A DNA stretch of 52,151 bases from Betaproteobacteria bacterium (lineage in GTDB: Bacteria; Pseudomonadota; Gammaproteobacteria; Burkholderiales; Burkholderiaceae_D). The notes under the pieces are model-generated. The model was not told the origin of the DNA. It made no database searches and saw nothing but the letters and a program-made list of their open reading frames with translations. A program made the position numbers and the translations under genes. Every line of letters begins with the position of its first letter. Position 1 is the first letter of the stretch. This document shows positions 39,401-52,151 of this stretch, one piece after another. The stretch lies in contig JANXTA010000141.1 in assembly GCA_025356395.1 (NCBI GenBank), positions 1-52,151 of the forward strand, given 5' to 3'.

Positions 39401-39699
39401 CGTTGCGCACGCACCTCAACACGCGCTTCGAGGTGGCCCACGATCCGAACATCCTCTATTTCGTGAAGGCCACCGAGGACCTGAGCAACGTGATCGTCGT
39501 CGCCATCAACCTCGACCCTTTCGGCGTTCACGAAACAGATTTCGAGATTCCGCTCTGGCGATGGGGCCGTTCCGACGACGCCGCGGTCGAGGTCACGGAC
39601 CTGCTCGACGGCCATCGCTTCCGCTGGACCGGCAAGTACCAGCGCATGCGTCTCGACCCCGGCACCAATCCGTATGCCATCTGGCGCGTGAGCCTTTGA
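36478..39699 (+). CDS. glgE: GlgE, alpha-1,4-glucan:maltose-1-phosphate maltosyltransferase, with long N-terminal extension
   Basis: The product has 1073 residues against about 660-700 for typical GlgE. The GlgE part starts near residue 415 (MPRLAIEALTPSVDDGGFPV). The nucleophile Asp is 805 (IFRVDNPHTKPLPFWEW) and the acid/base Glu is 834 (IFLSEAFTRPKVMYRLAKVG), with the same 29-residue spacing as in the Streptomyces enzyme. SYTYFTWRHTKQEF and CEATPVPGKEDYLDSEKYEL are also diagnostic. It extends alpha-1,4-glucan by maltosyl units from maltose 1-phosphate. The first ~400 residues contain RWVAWTPGLEPQRIAALVTN and TVCSSVAWWDGRSRWPIEEL, which look like a decayed copy of GH13 strands without the catalytic acids. 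The gene starts the glucan operon; a GGGA precedes the ATG. Confidence 0.93.
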   Translation: MDMPATVCRTVSPRRLISRKPRLHDRIAEIAWSRLRSSADEGLAVRALERIVASGFDTVLVSDLDDHVAGEQTPLRGIVESNNERPLAVWLVVSPDAAGAPLFNAHASPLVQPWLVEGDAALDPRRPPLSVRLGPVRDVDTSAWHRKLDAAMAAGVTGFVCRDADRLPDALWAELTAMQAGLRWVAWTPGLEPQRIAALVTNGFDTVCSSVAWWDGRSRWPIEELQRVPQALTLAFPADPFVDAADDAALSLDTRLKLAVLFGDALLVPQAIWDRDDISLVATANGWFADRHEHRPVRQSLPRLVSGADAPVSVLARGTAPDLRGSTAARVLILNASPSQAAAVDGSLITTTLGGFGDFREILTAVGATKTAVDPCTAIELAAGTSRFFEATRLPVVQSPVPSARRSTELALQMPRLAIEALTPSVDDGGFPVKRTVGEAVRVEADILIDGHEKLGSALLHRVAGERDWKQVRMEPIGNDRYAASFPLLRVGRHEFTIEAWRDEFATYRNEIEKKSAAGLDVTLELTEGGLLVERALAHARTIKRPDVVRRLTALSKTLSVKPADRSVMAGQVAALLASQTLCDLRDADHRAFAYRPDAVYPIDAERSGAGFASWYELFPRSLGNAPGAPALHHGTFDDLIGRLPAVKAMGFDVLYFPPIHPIGTRNRKGRNNSLTALDDDPGSPYAIGSPDGGHDALHPELGTFEDFQRMRDAALENGLELALDFAIQCSPDHPWLQAHPGWFAWRPDGSLRYAENPPKKYEDIVNVDFYGEAKRPDAAPALWEALRDVILLWVEQGVRIFRVDNPHTKPLPFWEWMIGEVRARYPDTIFLSEAFTRPKVMYRLAKVGFSQSYTYFTWRHTKQEFIDYITELTTTSPKDFFRPHFFVNTPDINPVFLQRSGRAGFLIRAALASMLSGLWGVYSGFELCEATPVPGKEDYLDSEKYELRAWDWQRPGNIVAEITALNHIRNENPALRTHLNTRFEVAHDPNILYFVKATEDLSNVIVVAINLDPFGVHETDFEIPLWRWGRSDDAAVEVTDLLDGHRFRWTGKYQRMRLDPGTNPYAIWRVSL

Positions 39700-39733
39700 C
39701 GAGCCTCGCTCCTTCCACCGTATCGGCCCCGAC

Positions 39734-43230
<3,497 letters not shown>

Positions 43231-43231
<1 letters not shown>

Positions 43232-45516
43232 TGGCGACGAAGCAGAACAGTAAGCCGATCGCGGGTCCGACGATCGACAGCGCGACGATCGAGCGACTGC
43301 TCATCGCGCGTCAAGGCGATCCGTTCGGCGTGCTCGGGCAGCATCAGGTCGGCGACGTCGACGTGGTGCGTGCGCTGCTGCCGTCGGCGCTGGCTGTCGA
43401 GGTGATCTCATCCGATGGGGAAGCGCGCTCGCTCGGCACGCTGACGAAGATCCATGCGGATGGCCTGTTCGAGGGCAGTGTCGGCGCCCTTCAGGCCGCA
43501 TCGGCCGATAGTCCGGCATACCGGCTGCGCATCACCTGGCCCTCGGCCAACGGCGCGACCAGCGTGCAGGAAACCGACGATCCGTACGCCTTCGGACCCC
43601 TGCTCGGCGAACTCGACCTCCACCTGATCGCCGAAGGTCGTCATCACGCGCTCGGCGACGCGCTCGGTGGCCGCATCGCGACTGTGCAGGGCGTGACCGG
43701 TGCGCGCTTCGCGGTATGGGCCCCCAACGCGCAGCGCGTCTCGGTGGTCGGCGAGTTCAACGGATGGGACGGCCGCCGGCACGCGATGCGACGTCGCATC
43801 GAAGCCGGCGTGTGGGAACTGTTCGTCCCGGGCATCGAGGCCGGTACGCGGTATCAGTACGAGATTGTCGGCGCGCATGGCGGCCTGTTGCCGCTCAAAG
43901 CCGACCCGGTCGCGCTGACGACCGATCTGCCGCCCGCCACGGCATCGCGCGTGTCCGATGGCATGGCGTTCACCTGGACCGACGCATCGTGGATGGAAGG
44001 GCGCGCCGCCAGGCACGCGCCCGACGCACCGATCGCCGTGTACGAGGTCCACGCTGGGTCGTGGGTACGCGACATGGAGCACGAAGGGCGCAGCTTCAAC
44101 TGGAGCGAGCTGGGCGGGCGCCTGATCCCGTACGCGAAGTCGATGGGCTTCACGCACCTTGAGTTCATGCCGGTGATGGAGCATCCCTTCGGCGGCTCGT
44201 GGGGCTATCAGCCACTCGGGCTCTTCGCACCGACTGCGCGCTTCGGCACGCCGGCCGACTTCGCCCGCTTCGTCGATCGCTGTCACGAGGCCGGCATCGG
44301 CGTCATCCTCGACTGGGTGCCCGCACACTTTCCGAGCGATGCGCACGGACTCGCGCAGTTCGACGGCAGCGCGCTGTACGAACACGCGGACCCGCGCGAA
44401 GGCTTCCATCAGGACTGGAACACGCTGATCTACAACTTCGGTCGCAACGAGGTCCGTGGCTTCCTGATCGCCTCGGCGCTCGAATGGCTCGAGCGTTATC
44501 ACATCGACGGGCTGCGGGTCGATGCGGTTGCGTCGATGCTGTATCGCGACTACAGCCGCAAGGCCGGCGAATGGGTGCCCAACATCCACGGCGGCCGCGA
44601 GAACCTCGAGGCCGTGGCCTTCATCAAGGAACTCAACACCGTGGTCGACGAGCGCTGCCCCGGCACGATGATGATCGCCGAGGAGTCGACCGCCTGGCCG
44701 GGCGTGACGTTGCCGGTTTCGGCCGGCGGTCTGGGCTTCCACTACAAGTGGAACATGGGCTGGATGCACGACACGCTGCGCTACATCGAGGAAGACCCGA
44801 TCAATCGCCAGTGGCATCACGACGACATGACCTTCGGGATGGTCTATGCCTACTCGGAGAAATTCGTGCTGCCGATCTCGCACGACGAGGTGGTGCACGG
44901 CAAGGGCTCTCTGATCAACAAGATGCCCGGCGACGACTGGCAGAAGCACGCGAACCTGCGCGCCTATCTCTCGTTCATGTGGACCCACCCCGGAAAGAAG
45001 CTGCTGTTCATGGGGTGCGAGATCGGCGACTACAAGGAGTGGAACCACGACGGCTCGCCCGACTGGAACCTGCTCGACCAGCCGCTTCACAAGGGTCTGC
45101 AGCAGCTGCTGCGCGACCTCAACCACCTGTACGTGTCGTCGACCGCGCTGCACGAGAAGGACAGCGATCCGACCGGCTTCGCCTGGATCGTGGGCGACGA
45201 CCGCACCAACAGCGTGTTCGCGTTCCGCCGTTCGGGGCGCGACGCGAACGACGTGGTGGTGGTGGTCGCCAACATGACGCCGGTCGTGCGCACCGACTAC
45301 GCCATCGGCGTCCCTTCCGCGGGCGCCTGGGTCGAGCGTTTCAACAGCGATGCCGCGGCGTACGGCGGCTCGGGCATCGGCAATCAGGGCATGGTTCATG
45401 CAAGCGATGCCGCGAAGCACGGCATGCCGGCGTCGCTGCGCCTCACGCTGCCGCCGCTCGGCGTGCTCATCCTCGAGCCCGAAGTATCGGGCCACGGCAA
45501 GACCTTACTCGTTTGA
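43231..45516 (+). CDS. glgB: 1,4-alpha-glucan branching enzyme GlgB
   Basis: The 761-residue enzyme introduces alpha-1,6 branches. It has an N1 domain ([20 protein letters not shown]), a CBM48 domain ([30 protein letters not shown]) and a GH13_9 catalytic barrel. The nucleophile Asp is 431 ([18 protein letters not shown]) and the acid/base Glu is 484 ([14 protein letters not shown]), with the 53-residue spacing of Escherichia coli Glg[21 protein letters not shown] is also diagnostic. ATG 43231 shares a base with the preceding stop (TGATG); the frame extends back into treS without conserved sequence. Confidence 0.97.
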
Positions 45517-45530
45517 AAGGAGAATGATCG

Positions 45531-47639
45531 ATGTGGTATCCGCCGGACAGCATCAAGTCGGGTCTACCGTACCCGCTCGGCGCAACGCTCGACGACGACG
45601 GCGTCAACTTCGCGATCTTCTCGGCGCACGCGTCGCGCATCGAACTGTGCCTGTTCGACGCGGCCGGTCGCCGCGAGATCGCGCGTTACGACCTGCCCGA
45701 ATGTAGCGACGAGATCTGGCATGGCTACGTGCCGACGCTCGAGGCGGGCCAGCTCTACGGCTATCGCGCGCACGGGCCCTACCTGCCCGAGCAGGGTCAC
45801 CGCTTCAACCCGCACAAGCTGCTGCTCGACCCGTACGCGAAGAAGCTCGCCGGCCAGGTGAAATGGACCGATGCGCTGTTCGGCTATCGCCTGCATTCGC
45901 CGCGCGCCGACCTGTCGTTCGATCGGCGCGATTCCGCGGCCGCGATGCCCAAGGCCGTGGTCATCGGCGACGTGTTCCGCTGGGGCCGCGACAAGGCACC
46001 GGCCACGCCGATGCATCGCAGCGTGATCTACGAGGCGCACGTGCGCGGCATGACGATCAAGAACGAACGCATCCGCGCCGACCAACGCGGCACCTTCGCC
46101 GCACTGGCCGATCCCGCGACCATCGACCACCTCGTCAAGCTCGGCATCACCGCGCTCGAGCTGCTGCCGGTGCACGCCGTGCTGCAGGACCGGCGCCTCG
46201 TCGAGCATCAGCTGCGCAACTACTGGGGCTACAACACGCTGGCCTTCTTCGCGCCCGAGCAGGAATACCTCGCGAGCGGTGAGCTCAACGAGATGCGCAA
46301 CGCGATCAAGCGTCTGCACGCCGCCGGCATCCAGGTGATCCTCGACGTGGTCTACAACCACACCTGCGAAGAAAGCGAACGCGGACCGACGCTGTCGTTC
46401 CGCGGCCTCGACAACGCCAGCTACTACCGGCTAATGCCCGACAACCCGCGCTACTGCATCAACGACACGGGCTGCGGCAACACGGTCAACAACGCGCATC
46501 CGCGCGTGATCCAGCTGGTCATGGATTCGCTGCGCTACTGGGTCGACGCGTTCCACGTCGACGGCTTCCGCTTCGACCTCGGCGTGACGCTCGGGCGCGA
46601 GGCGACCGGTTTCGATCCTAACGGCGGCTTCTTCGACGCCCTGCGCCAAGACCCGACGCTCGCGCAAGTCAAGCTGATTTCCGAGCCCTGGGACATCGGC
46701 CCGGGCGGCTATCAGCTCGGCGCCCATCCTCCGGGCATCGCCGAGTGGAACGGCCGTTATCGCGACGACGCGCGACGCTTCTGGAAGAGCGAGCCCGGCA
46801 TGCGCGGTGCGATCGCCGCGCGCCTGCACGGCTCGGCCGATCTCTTCCATCACCAGCATCGCAAGCCCTGGGCCTCGATCAACTTCATCACGGCGCACGA
46901 CGGCTTCACGATGGCCGACCTGGTCGCGTACAACGGCAAGCACAACGACGCGAACCACGAGGACAACCGCGACGGCGCCGACGACAACAACAGCTTCAAC
47001 TGGGGCGCCGAGGGCCCGACCGATGACGCCGGCGTCATCGAGACGCGTGCCAAGGTGCATCGCTCGATGCTGATGACGCTGCTGTGTTCGCACGGCACGC
47101 CGATGATCCTCGGCGGCGACGAGTTCGGTCGCACGCAACAGGGCAACAACAACGCGTATTGCCAGGACAGCGAAATCTCGTGGTTCGACTGGGCGATCGC
47201 CGAGAGCGAGGAAGGCCGGGCGATGACCGCATTCACGGCGCGCGCGATCGCGCTGCGTGCCGAGTATTCGGCATTGCGCGCCGACTACTTCATGAACGGC
47301 GACAGCGACCTGGGGCGCGGCCTCAACGACATCGCGTGGTTCGACGAGAAGGGTGTCGAGATGTCCGACGAGGCATGGCAGTTCACCGAAGGCCGGCTGC
47401 TGACCTGTCGCCGCGTCTACAAGCGCGCGGACGCCAGCCTCGAAGCGACCCTGCTCCTGATGAACGCCGCGTCGCAGACGCACGCCTTCACGCTGCCGGT
47501 CCCGGAATTCTCGTGGACGCTGGCGATCGACAGCGCGAATCCGGATCGAGTGGATGAACTCGTCGCCGAGCCGACCATCGAGATCGAGGCGCATAGCTGC
47601 GTGCTCCTGGTCAGTCGCGAAAAGCAGGCCCTGACATGA
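45531..47639 (+). CDS. glgX: Glycogen debranching enzyme GlgX (isoamylase type)
   Basis: The 702-residue enzyme hydrolyses alpha-1,6 branches, preferring short outer chains. The N-terminal CBM48 (GVNFAIFSAHASRIELCLFD, YGYRAHGPYLPEQGHRFNPH) precedes a GH13_11 barrel with nucleophile Asp 349 (VDGFRFDLGVTLGRE) and acid/base Glu 385 (KLISEPWDIGPGGYQLG). NNNSFNWGAEGPTDD-like and GGDEFGRTQQGNNNAYCQD are typical. A strong AAAGGAG lies 8 bp before the ATG, the best ribosome site in the operon. The stop overlaps treZ by 4 bp. Confidence 0.96.
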   Translation: MWYPPDSIKSGLPYPLGATLDDDGVNFAIFSAHASRIELCLFDAAGRREIARYDLPECSDEIWHGYVPTLEAGQLYGYRAHGPYLPEQGHRFNPHKLLLDPYAKKLAGQVKWTDALFGYRLHSPRADLSFDRRDSAAAMPKAVVIGDVFRWGRDKAPATPMHRSVIYEAHVRGMTIKNERIRADQRGTFAALADPATIDHLVKLGITALELLPVHAVLQDRRLVEHQLRNYWGYNTLAFFAPEQEYLASGELNEMRNAIKRLHAAGIQVILDVVYNHTCEESERGPTLSFRGLDNASYYRLMPDNPRYCINDTGCGNTVNNAHPRVIQLVMDSLRYWVDAFHVDGFRFDLGVTLGREATGFDPNGGFFDALRQDPTLAQVKLISEPWDIGPGGYQLGAHPPGIAEWNGRYRDDARRFWKSEPGMRGAIAARLHGSADLFHHQHRKPWASINFITAHDGFTMADLVAYNGKHNDANHEDNRDGADDNNSFNWGAEGPTDDAGVIETRAKVHRSMLMTLLCSHGTPMILGGDEFGRTQQGNNNAYCQDSEISWFDWAIAESEEGRAMTAFTARAIALRAEYSALRADYFMNGDSDLGRGLNDIAWFDEKGVEMSDEAWQFTEGRLLTCRRVYKRADASLEATLLLMNAASQTHAFTLPVPEFSWTLAIDSANPDRVDELVAEPTIEIEAHSCVLLVSREKQALT

Positions 47640-49465
47640 CGTTGCGCCATCGAAGGCGGCTACCGTTCGGCGCCGAACTCGTCACGCCGGGCCGCACGCG
47701 CTTCAGGCTCTGGGCCCCGTCGTGCAAGGGCGTCACGGTGGTCATCGAGGACGCCGATGAACACGTCATGCTACGCGAGGGCGAAGGCTGGTACGAGATC
47801 GAGGTCGACTGCCTTCCCGGAGTCCGCTATCGCTACCGGGTCGAGCCGCTCGAAGGCGAAGCGATGCTGGTGCCCGATCCTGCCTCGCGCGCGCAGGACG
47901 GCGACGTCCACGATGCCAGCATCGTCGTGGATCCCAAGGCCTTCCTGTGGACCCACGACACCTGGCGCGGCCGCGCTTGGTGCGAGACCATCATCTACGA
48001 GGTGCACGTCGGACTGGCCGGTGGCTTCGCAGGTGTGCAGCGCCTGTTGCCGCGCCTCGCGGCGCTCGGCATCACGGCCATCGAGCTGATGCCGATCGCC
48101 GACTTCCCGGGTTCGCGCAACTGGGGCTACGACGGCGTGCTGCCCTTCGCACCCGAGGCGAGCTACGGCACGCCCGACGAATTGAAGGCCCTGGTCGACG
48201 CCGCGCACGGCCACGGGCTGATGGTGTTCCTCGACGTCGTCTACAACCACTTCGGCCCCGACGGCAACTACATCGGCGTGTATGCCGATGCGTTCTTCCG
48301 CGACGACATCAAGACGCCATGGGGACGGGCCATCGACTTCCGCAAGCGCGAGGTGCGCGACTACTTCGCCAACAACGCGCTGTACTGGCTGCAGGAATAT
48401 CGCTTCGACGGACTGCGCCTCGACGCGACCCATTCGATCGTGCCGCAGGACTGGCTGGAGGAACTGGCCGACTTCCTCACCGATGCCGTCGATGCGGCGC
48501 GCCACGTGCACCTCGTCGTCGAGCACGACGGCAATGCGGCCCATCTGCTCGGTTCGCATCACGGCTACGACGCGCAGTGGAACGACGACGCGCATCATGT
48601 GCTGCACGTCCTGCTCACCGGCGAGACCGACGGCTACTACGTCGACTTCGCGGACGCGCCCGCGGACAAGCTCGCGCGCTGCCTGTCGGAAGGCTTCGTG
48701 TACCAGGGCCAGCCGTCGATCTTCCGCCAGGGCCTGCGCCGCGGCGAGCCGAGCAAGGACCTGCCGCCGACCGCGTTCGTGATGTTTCTGCAGAACCACG
48801 ACCAGATCGGCAACCGTGCCTTTGGCGAGCGCCTGTCGACGCTGGTCGACCCGGCCGCGATGGAAGCGGCTTACGCGCTGCTGATGCTCACGCCGCAGAT
48901 CCCGTTGCTGTTCATGGGCGAGGAGTTCGGCTCCACGCAACCCTTCCTGTACTTCACGAGCTATCCGGACGAGGCGCTCGCCGAGGCGGTCCGCGAAGGC
49001 CGACGCGGCGAGTTCGCCGACGCACACGGGTTCGCGGAACCGGCGGTGCGACACACGATCCCCGACCCCAACGACCCCGCGACCTTCGAGCGCTCGCGGC
49101 CGGCACTCGAGTCATCGGCTGAAGGAGAGGTTGCCGTCGCCCGCTTCCGACGACTGATCGCGACCCGCAACGAGCACATCGTGCCGCGCATCGAAGGGGC
49201 CCGATCGCTCGGCGCCGAAGCCGTCGGACCCGCGGCCGTGATCGCCCGCTGGCACATGGGCGACGGCTCGGTGCTGACGATCGCCGTCAACCTCGGTCCG
49301 ACCGAAGTCTCGATCCCTGCGCATCGCTTCAACATCCACGGCACCCTGGTGCACGCCGTGCCCGCGCTCGATCCCGACGACCTGCGGGACTGCCTGCCCG
49401 GTCATGCGACCTGGGCCGTCATCGACGGCGGCGACATGATGCTTCCTCACCCCACCCATGACTGA
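47636..49465 (+). CDS. treZ: Malto-oligosyltrehalose trehalohydrolase TreZ
   Basis: The 609-residue GH13_10 enzyme releases trehalose from maltooligosyl-trehalose made by TreY. Features are an N-terminal beta domain (FRLWAPSCKGVTVVIED), IYEVHVGLAGGFAGVQRLL, ELMPIADFPGSRNWGYDGV, nucleophile Asp 263 (DGLRLDATHSI), acid/base Glu 296 (HLVVEHDGNAAHLL), FLQNHDQIGNRAFGERL and LFMGEEFGSTQPFLYFT. The ATG lies within an ATGA overlap with the glgX stop, and the gene end overlaps malQ by 8 bp. Confidence 0.96.
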   Translation: MTLRHRRRLPFGAELVTPGRTRFRLWAPSCKGVTVVIEDADEHVMLREGEGWYEIEVDCLPGVRYRYRVEPLEGEAMLVPDPASRAQDGDVHDASIVVDPKAFLWTHDTWRGRAWCETIIYEVHVGLAGGFAGVQRLLPRLAALGITAIELMPIADFPGSRNWGYDGVLPFAPEASYGTPDELKALVDAAHGHGLMVFLDVVYNHFGPDGNYIGVYADAFFRDDIKTPWGRAIDFRKREVRDYFANNALYWLQEYRFDGLRLDATHSIVPQDWLEELADFLTDAVDAARHVHLVVEHDGNAAHLLGSHHGYDAQWNDDAHHVLHVLLTGETDGYYVDFADAPADKLARCLSEGFVYQGQPSIFRQGLRRGEPSKDLPPTAFVMFLQNHDQIGNRAFGERLSTLVDPAAMEAAYALLMLTPQIPLLFMGEEFGSTQPFLYFTSYPDEALAEAVREGRRGEFADAHGFAEPAVRHTIPDPNDPATFERSRPALESSAEGEVAVARFRRLIATRNEHIVPRIEGARSLGAEAVGPAAVIARWHMGDGSVLTIAVNLGPTEVSIPAHRFNIHGTLVHAVPALDPDDLRDCLPGHATWAVIDGGDMMLPHPTHD

Positions 49466-51665
49466 TTCGACCATGAGCGACGCCCACTCGGACGCCTTCC
49501 GGCAAGCCACCGACGACGCACGCGCCGCGGAGGACGAGGCCACGGCGACCGCGCTGCGCGGACTCGCCGAAGAGGCCGGCGTCACGACCGTGTGGCAGGA
49601 CTATCGCGGCGTGGTGCACACCGTCGGCAGCCTGACGCTGCGCGTGCTGATGACCGCGCTCGACCTGCCGGCATCGACGATGGAAGACATCGTGGCCAGT
49701 CGCACGCGGCTCGCCGGCGAAGGCCAGGGCCTGGGCAGCGAGGTGCTGCCGCCATTGATCACGGCCGTGGTGCACGCCCCGATCGGCCTGCCGTCCGGCA
49801 CGCGATTCGCGGGCTTCGACTATCGCGTCGTGCTCGAGGATGGCGAGACCCGGTCGGGTCGCTTCGCGGACGACGGACCCTCGATCGTCGAGGCCATCGA
49901 TCGCTTCGGCTATCACCGGCTCGACTGCGACGGCGTGTCGCTGGTGCTGGCGGTCGCGCCGACGCGCTGCTACGCCGTCGACGACGCGCTATCGGATGTC
50001 GGCCGCGATCGGGGTGAGCGGCTGTGGGGACTCGCCGCGCAGATCTACAGCCTCGCGCAGGAACGCGACGGCGGACTGGGTCACTACGGCGCCCTCGCCG
50101 AGATCGTGCGTCACGCAGCGAAGCACGGCGCGTCGGCACTCGCGATCAGTCCCGTGCACGCGATGTTCTCTGCGGACCTGCATCGCTTCAGTCCCTACGG
50201 ACCATCCAGCCGGCTGCTCGCCAACGTGCTGCACGTCGACCCGAGCGGCGTACTCGGCGACCATGCGTTCGATACCGCACTAAAAGCCATCGACGGCGGC
50301 GACGAGCTCGAACGCCTGGCCTCGGTGCCGCTGGTTGAATGGCATGCGTCGTCGACGTTGCGGCTCGCGTTGCTCAAGCAGTTGTTCGGTCAGCTGCTGG
50401 AGCGCGACGACGACGAGGGTCGGTCGCTGCGCGCCGAGTTCGACGCCTTTCGCACGGCCGGTGGCGACGTGCTCGAAGCACACGCCCGCTTCGAGGCGTT
50501 GCACGCGAAGCTCGCGGCCGACGACATCAGCATGCTGGGTGGCTGGCGCAACTGGCCGCTCGAATATCGGGATCCGCACGGCAGCGCCGTCGCGGCCTAT
50601 GCGACGGAGCACGCGGACGAGGTGGCGTTCCATGCCTTCCTGCAATGGCAGGCCGCGCGCCAGCTCGGCGCGGCGCAACGCGCGGCGCGCGACGCCGGCA
50701 TGGCGATCGGCATCGTCGCCGATCTCGCCGTGGGCGCGGACGGCGGCGGCAGCCAGACCTGGAGCCGGCCGCGGGACATGCTGATCGGCCTGTCGATCGG
50801 AGCGCCACCCGACATGCTCAATGCGCTGGGCCAGTCGTGGGGGCTCGCCGCGTTCTCGCCGCGCGCGCTGCGCAGTGGCGGCTATCGCCCGTGGATCGAC
50901 ATGCTGCGTGCGGCCTTCGCGCATGCCGGCGGCATCCGCATCGATCACGTGCTCGGCCTGACGCGCATGTGGCTGGTGCCCGACGGTGCCGATGCGATCG
51001 AGGGCGCGTACCTGCGCTACCCGTTCGACGACCTGCTGCGACTGGTCGCGCTGGAGTCGTGGCGGCGTCGCGCGATCGTCATCGGCGAGGACCTGGGCAC
51101 CGTGCCCGAGGGCCTGCCCGAACGTCTGTCGTCGGCGAATCTGCTCGGCATCCGCGTGCTGTGGTTCGAGCGCATGTGGCATGTCCCGGGTCAACCCTTC
51201 CGGCCGCCGCACGAATGGTCGGGTGGCGCGCTCGCCGTCACGACCACGCACGACCTGCCGACCACGGCGGGCTGGTGGAGTGGCCGCGACATCGACTGGC
51301 GCGCGAAGCTCGGACTGTTCGGCGACCACTCGAGCGAGGAGGTCGAGCGCGTGGCGCGTGAATCCGAGCGCGGCATGCTGTGGGACTCGCTGCGCGCGGC
51401 CGGTGCGGCGTCTGGTGATCGGCCGGCGATCGAACATCCTCCGATCCTCGAAGCCTTGCGCTACGTGGGCGCCACGCCTGCGCCGCTCGCCCTCTCGCCG
51501 ATCGAGGACGCCCTTGGCTTCGTCGAGCAGCCCAACCTGCCCGGCACAGTCGATACCCACCCCAACTGGCGCATGCGGATGCCGAAGCCGGTCGAGCAGC
51601 TGCTCGAGGGCGGCACGGTCGCGATGCGCCTCGCGGCCTTCGCCGAAGGACGCGCACGCCGATGA
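49458..51665 (+). CDS. malQ: 4-alpha-glucanotransferase (amylomaltase) MalQ
   Basis: This GH77 enzyme of 735 residues disproportionates maltooligosaccharides. An N-terminal region of about 180 residues precedes the barrel (LWGLAAQIYSLAQERDGGLG, ALAISPVHAMFSADLHRFSP). The nucleophile Asp is 496 (GGIRIDHVLGLTRMWLVPDG) and the acid/base Glu is 544 (AIVIGEDLGTVPEGLPERL); TTHDLPTTAGWWSGRDIDW completes the signature. A second in-frame ATG at 49473 (MSDAHSD) is possible. It is placed between treZ and treY. Confidence 0.95.
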   Translation: MTDSTMSDAHSDAFRQATDDARAAEDEATATALRGLAEEAGVTTVWQDYRGVVHTVGSLTLRVLMTALDLPASTMEDIVASRTRLAGEGQGLGSEVLPPLITAVVHAPIGLPSGTRFAGFDYRVVLEDGETRSGRFADDGPSIVEAIDRFGYHRLDCDGVSLVLAVAPTRCYAVDDALSDVGRDRGERLWGLAAQIYSLAQERDGGLGHYGALAEIVRHAAKHGASALAISPVHAMFSADLHRFSPYGPSSRLLANVLHVDPSGVLGDHAFDTALKAIDGGDELERLASVPLVEWHASSTLRLALLKQLFGQLLERDDDEGRSLRAEFDAFRTAGGDVLEAHARFEALHAKLAADDISMLGGWRNWPLEYRDPHGSAVAAYATEHADEVAFHAFLQWQAARQLGAAQRAARDAGMAIGIVADLAVGADGGGSQTWSRPRDMLIGLSIGAPPDMLNALGQSWGLAAFSPRALRSGGYRPWIDMLRAAFAHAGGIRIDHVLGLTRMWLVPDGADAIEGAYLRYPFDDLLRLVALESWRRRAIVIGEDLGTVPEGLPERLSSANLLGIRVLWFERMWHVPGQPFRPPHEWSGGALAVTTTHDLPTTAGWWSGRDIDWRAKLGLFGDHSSEEVERVARESERGMLWDSLRAAGAASGDRPAIEHPPILEALRYVGATPAPLALSPIEDALGFVEQPNLPGTVDTHPNWRMRMPKPVEQLLEGGTVAMRLAAFAEGRARR

Positions 51666-51680
51666 ACGGATCAATCACGG

Positions 51681-52151
51681 ATGAGTGACACGAAGCGGCT
51701 CGATGAAACAACGGCGCGTTCGAAGCGCCGCAGCAAGGTCAACGTGCCCCGCGCCACGGCGCGCCTGCAGTTTCACAAGGACTTCATGTTCGATCAGGCC
51801 ACGGCGCTGGTTCCCTACTACGCGCGACTCGGCGTCAGCCACCTGTACGCGTCGCCTGTCCTGAAGGCCCGACCCGGCTCGACCCACGGCTACGACTGCG
51901 TCGACGTCGGCCTCGTCAATCCTGAACTGGGTGGCGAGGATGCGCTGCGGCGCCTGGCCGAGGCGATCCACGAAGCCGGGATGGGACTGGTCGTCGACAT
52001 CGTGCCGAACCACATGGGCATCGGCAGCCACAACGCGTGGTGGCAGGACGTGCTGCTGTGGGGACCCGACAGTCGCTACGCGCACTACTTCGACATCGAC
52101 TGGCATTCGAGCGACCCGGCGCTGCGCGGCAAGTTGCTGGCGCCCTTCCTC
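51681..52151 (+). CDS. treY: Malto-oligosyltrehalose synthase TreY, cut by the right edge
   Basis: I translated this frame by hand; 157 residues are visible with no stop. After a basic N-terminal tail, PRATARLQFHKDFMFDQATA, HLYASPVLKARPGSTHGYDC and VDIVPNHMGIGSHNAWWQDV are characteristic of GH13_26 TreY, which turns the reducing-end glucose of maltodextrins into a trehalose unit. It begins 15 bp after malQ. The catalytic residues lie beyond the window. TreZ, its usual partner, is encoded two genes upstream. Confidence 0.94.
   Translation, partial: MSDTKRLDETTARSKRRSKVNVPRATARLQFHKDFMFDQATALVPYYARLGVSHLYASPVLKARPGSTHGYDCVDVGLVNPELGGEDALRRLAEAIHEAGMGLVVDIVPNHMGIGSHNAWWQDVLLWGPDSRYAHYFDIDWHSSDPALRGKLLAPFL

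Overview
This is chromosomal DNA from a GC-rich proteobacterium, most likely a betaproteobacterium of the Burkholderiales/Rhodocyclales type. The reasons are a complete-looking exosortase A (XrtA/PEP-CTERM) exopolysaccharide locus, a TM2-domain protein of the kind seen in Burkholderia and Ralstonia relatives, and the proteobacterial rimP-nusA-infB-rbfA-truB order. No rRNA, tRNA, IS element, phage gene or CRISPR array was seen. The species was not identified.

Region 1 (1-18424) is the XrtA-associated exopolysaccharide locus. A minus-strand operon runs from 9863 off the left edge: polysaccharide export lipoprotein, Wzz-like chain-length protein, tyrosine autokinase, outer-membrane beta-barrel, ExeA-like ATPase, WecB epimerase, DUF3473 deacetylase, FemAB-like protein and a truncated glycosyltransferase. 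Diverging from it on the plus strand are the EpsB-type priming sugar transferase, the histidine kinase PrsK, the sigma-54 activator PrsR and the giant TPR lipoprotein PrsT, closed by a strong terminator. The 683-bp divergent gap holds a near-consensus sigma-54 promoter facing the minus operon, which fits control by PrsR. The exosortase and its PEP-CTERM substrates are not in the window and would be expected to the left.

Region 2 (18514-23211) is a mixed set: a PQQ-type sugar dehydrogenase, a phytase-like esterase lipoprotein, a TM2 membrane protein, a radical SAM protein of the PA0069 family, a DUF4864 protein and a small two-helix membrane protein.

Region 3 (23212-35994, all minus strand) is translation and chromosome housekeeping: typA/bipA, truB, rbfA, infB, nusA, rimP, rluB and scpB. 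Points of note are a GT39-type membrane glycosyltransferase inserted between infB and rbfA, a one-base frameshift near the start of nusA, and a promoter plus U-tailed terminator upstream of rimP that define a short leader transcript or small RNA.

Region 4 (36478-52151, plus strand) is a tightly packed alpha-glucan/trehalose operon: an extended GlgE, a TreS-maltokinase fusion, GlgB, GlgX, TreZ, MalQ and a TreY cut by the right edge. Together these could turn trehalose into maltose, maltose 1-phosphate and branched glucan (TreS, Mak, GlgE, GlgB), debranch and rearrange the glucan (GlgX, MalQ), and turn glucan ends back into trehalose (TreY, TreZ). Most of the genes overlap or nearly touch, so they are probably co-expressed.
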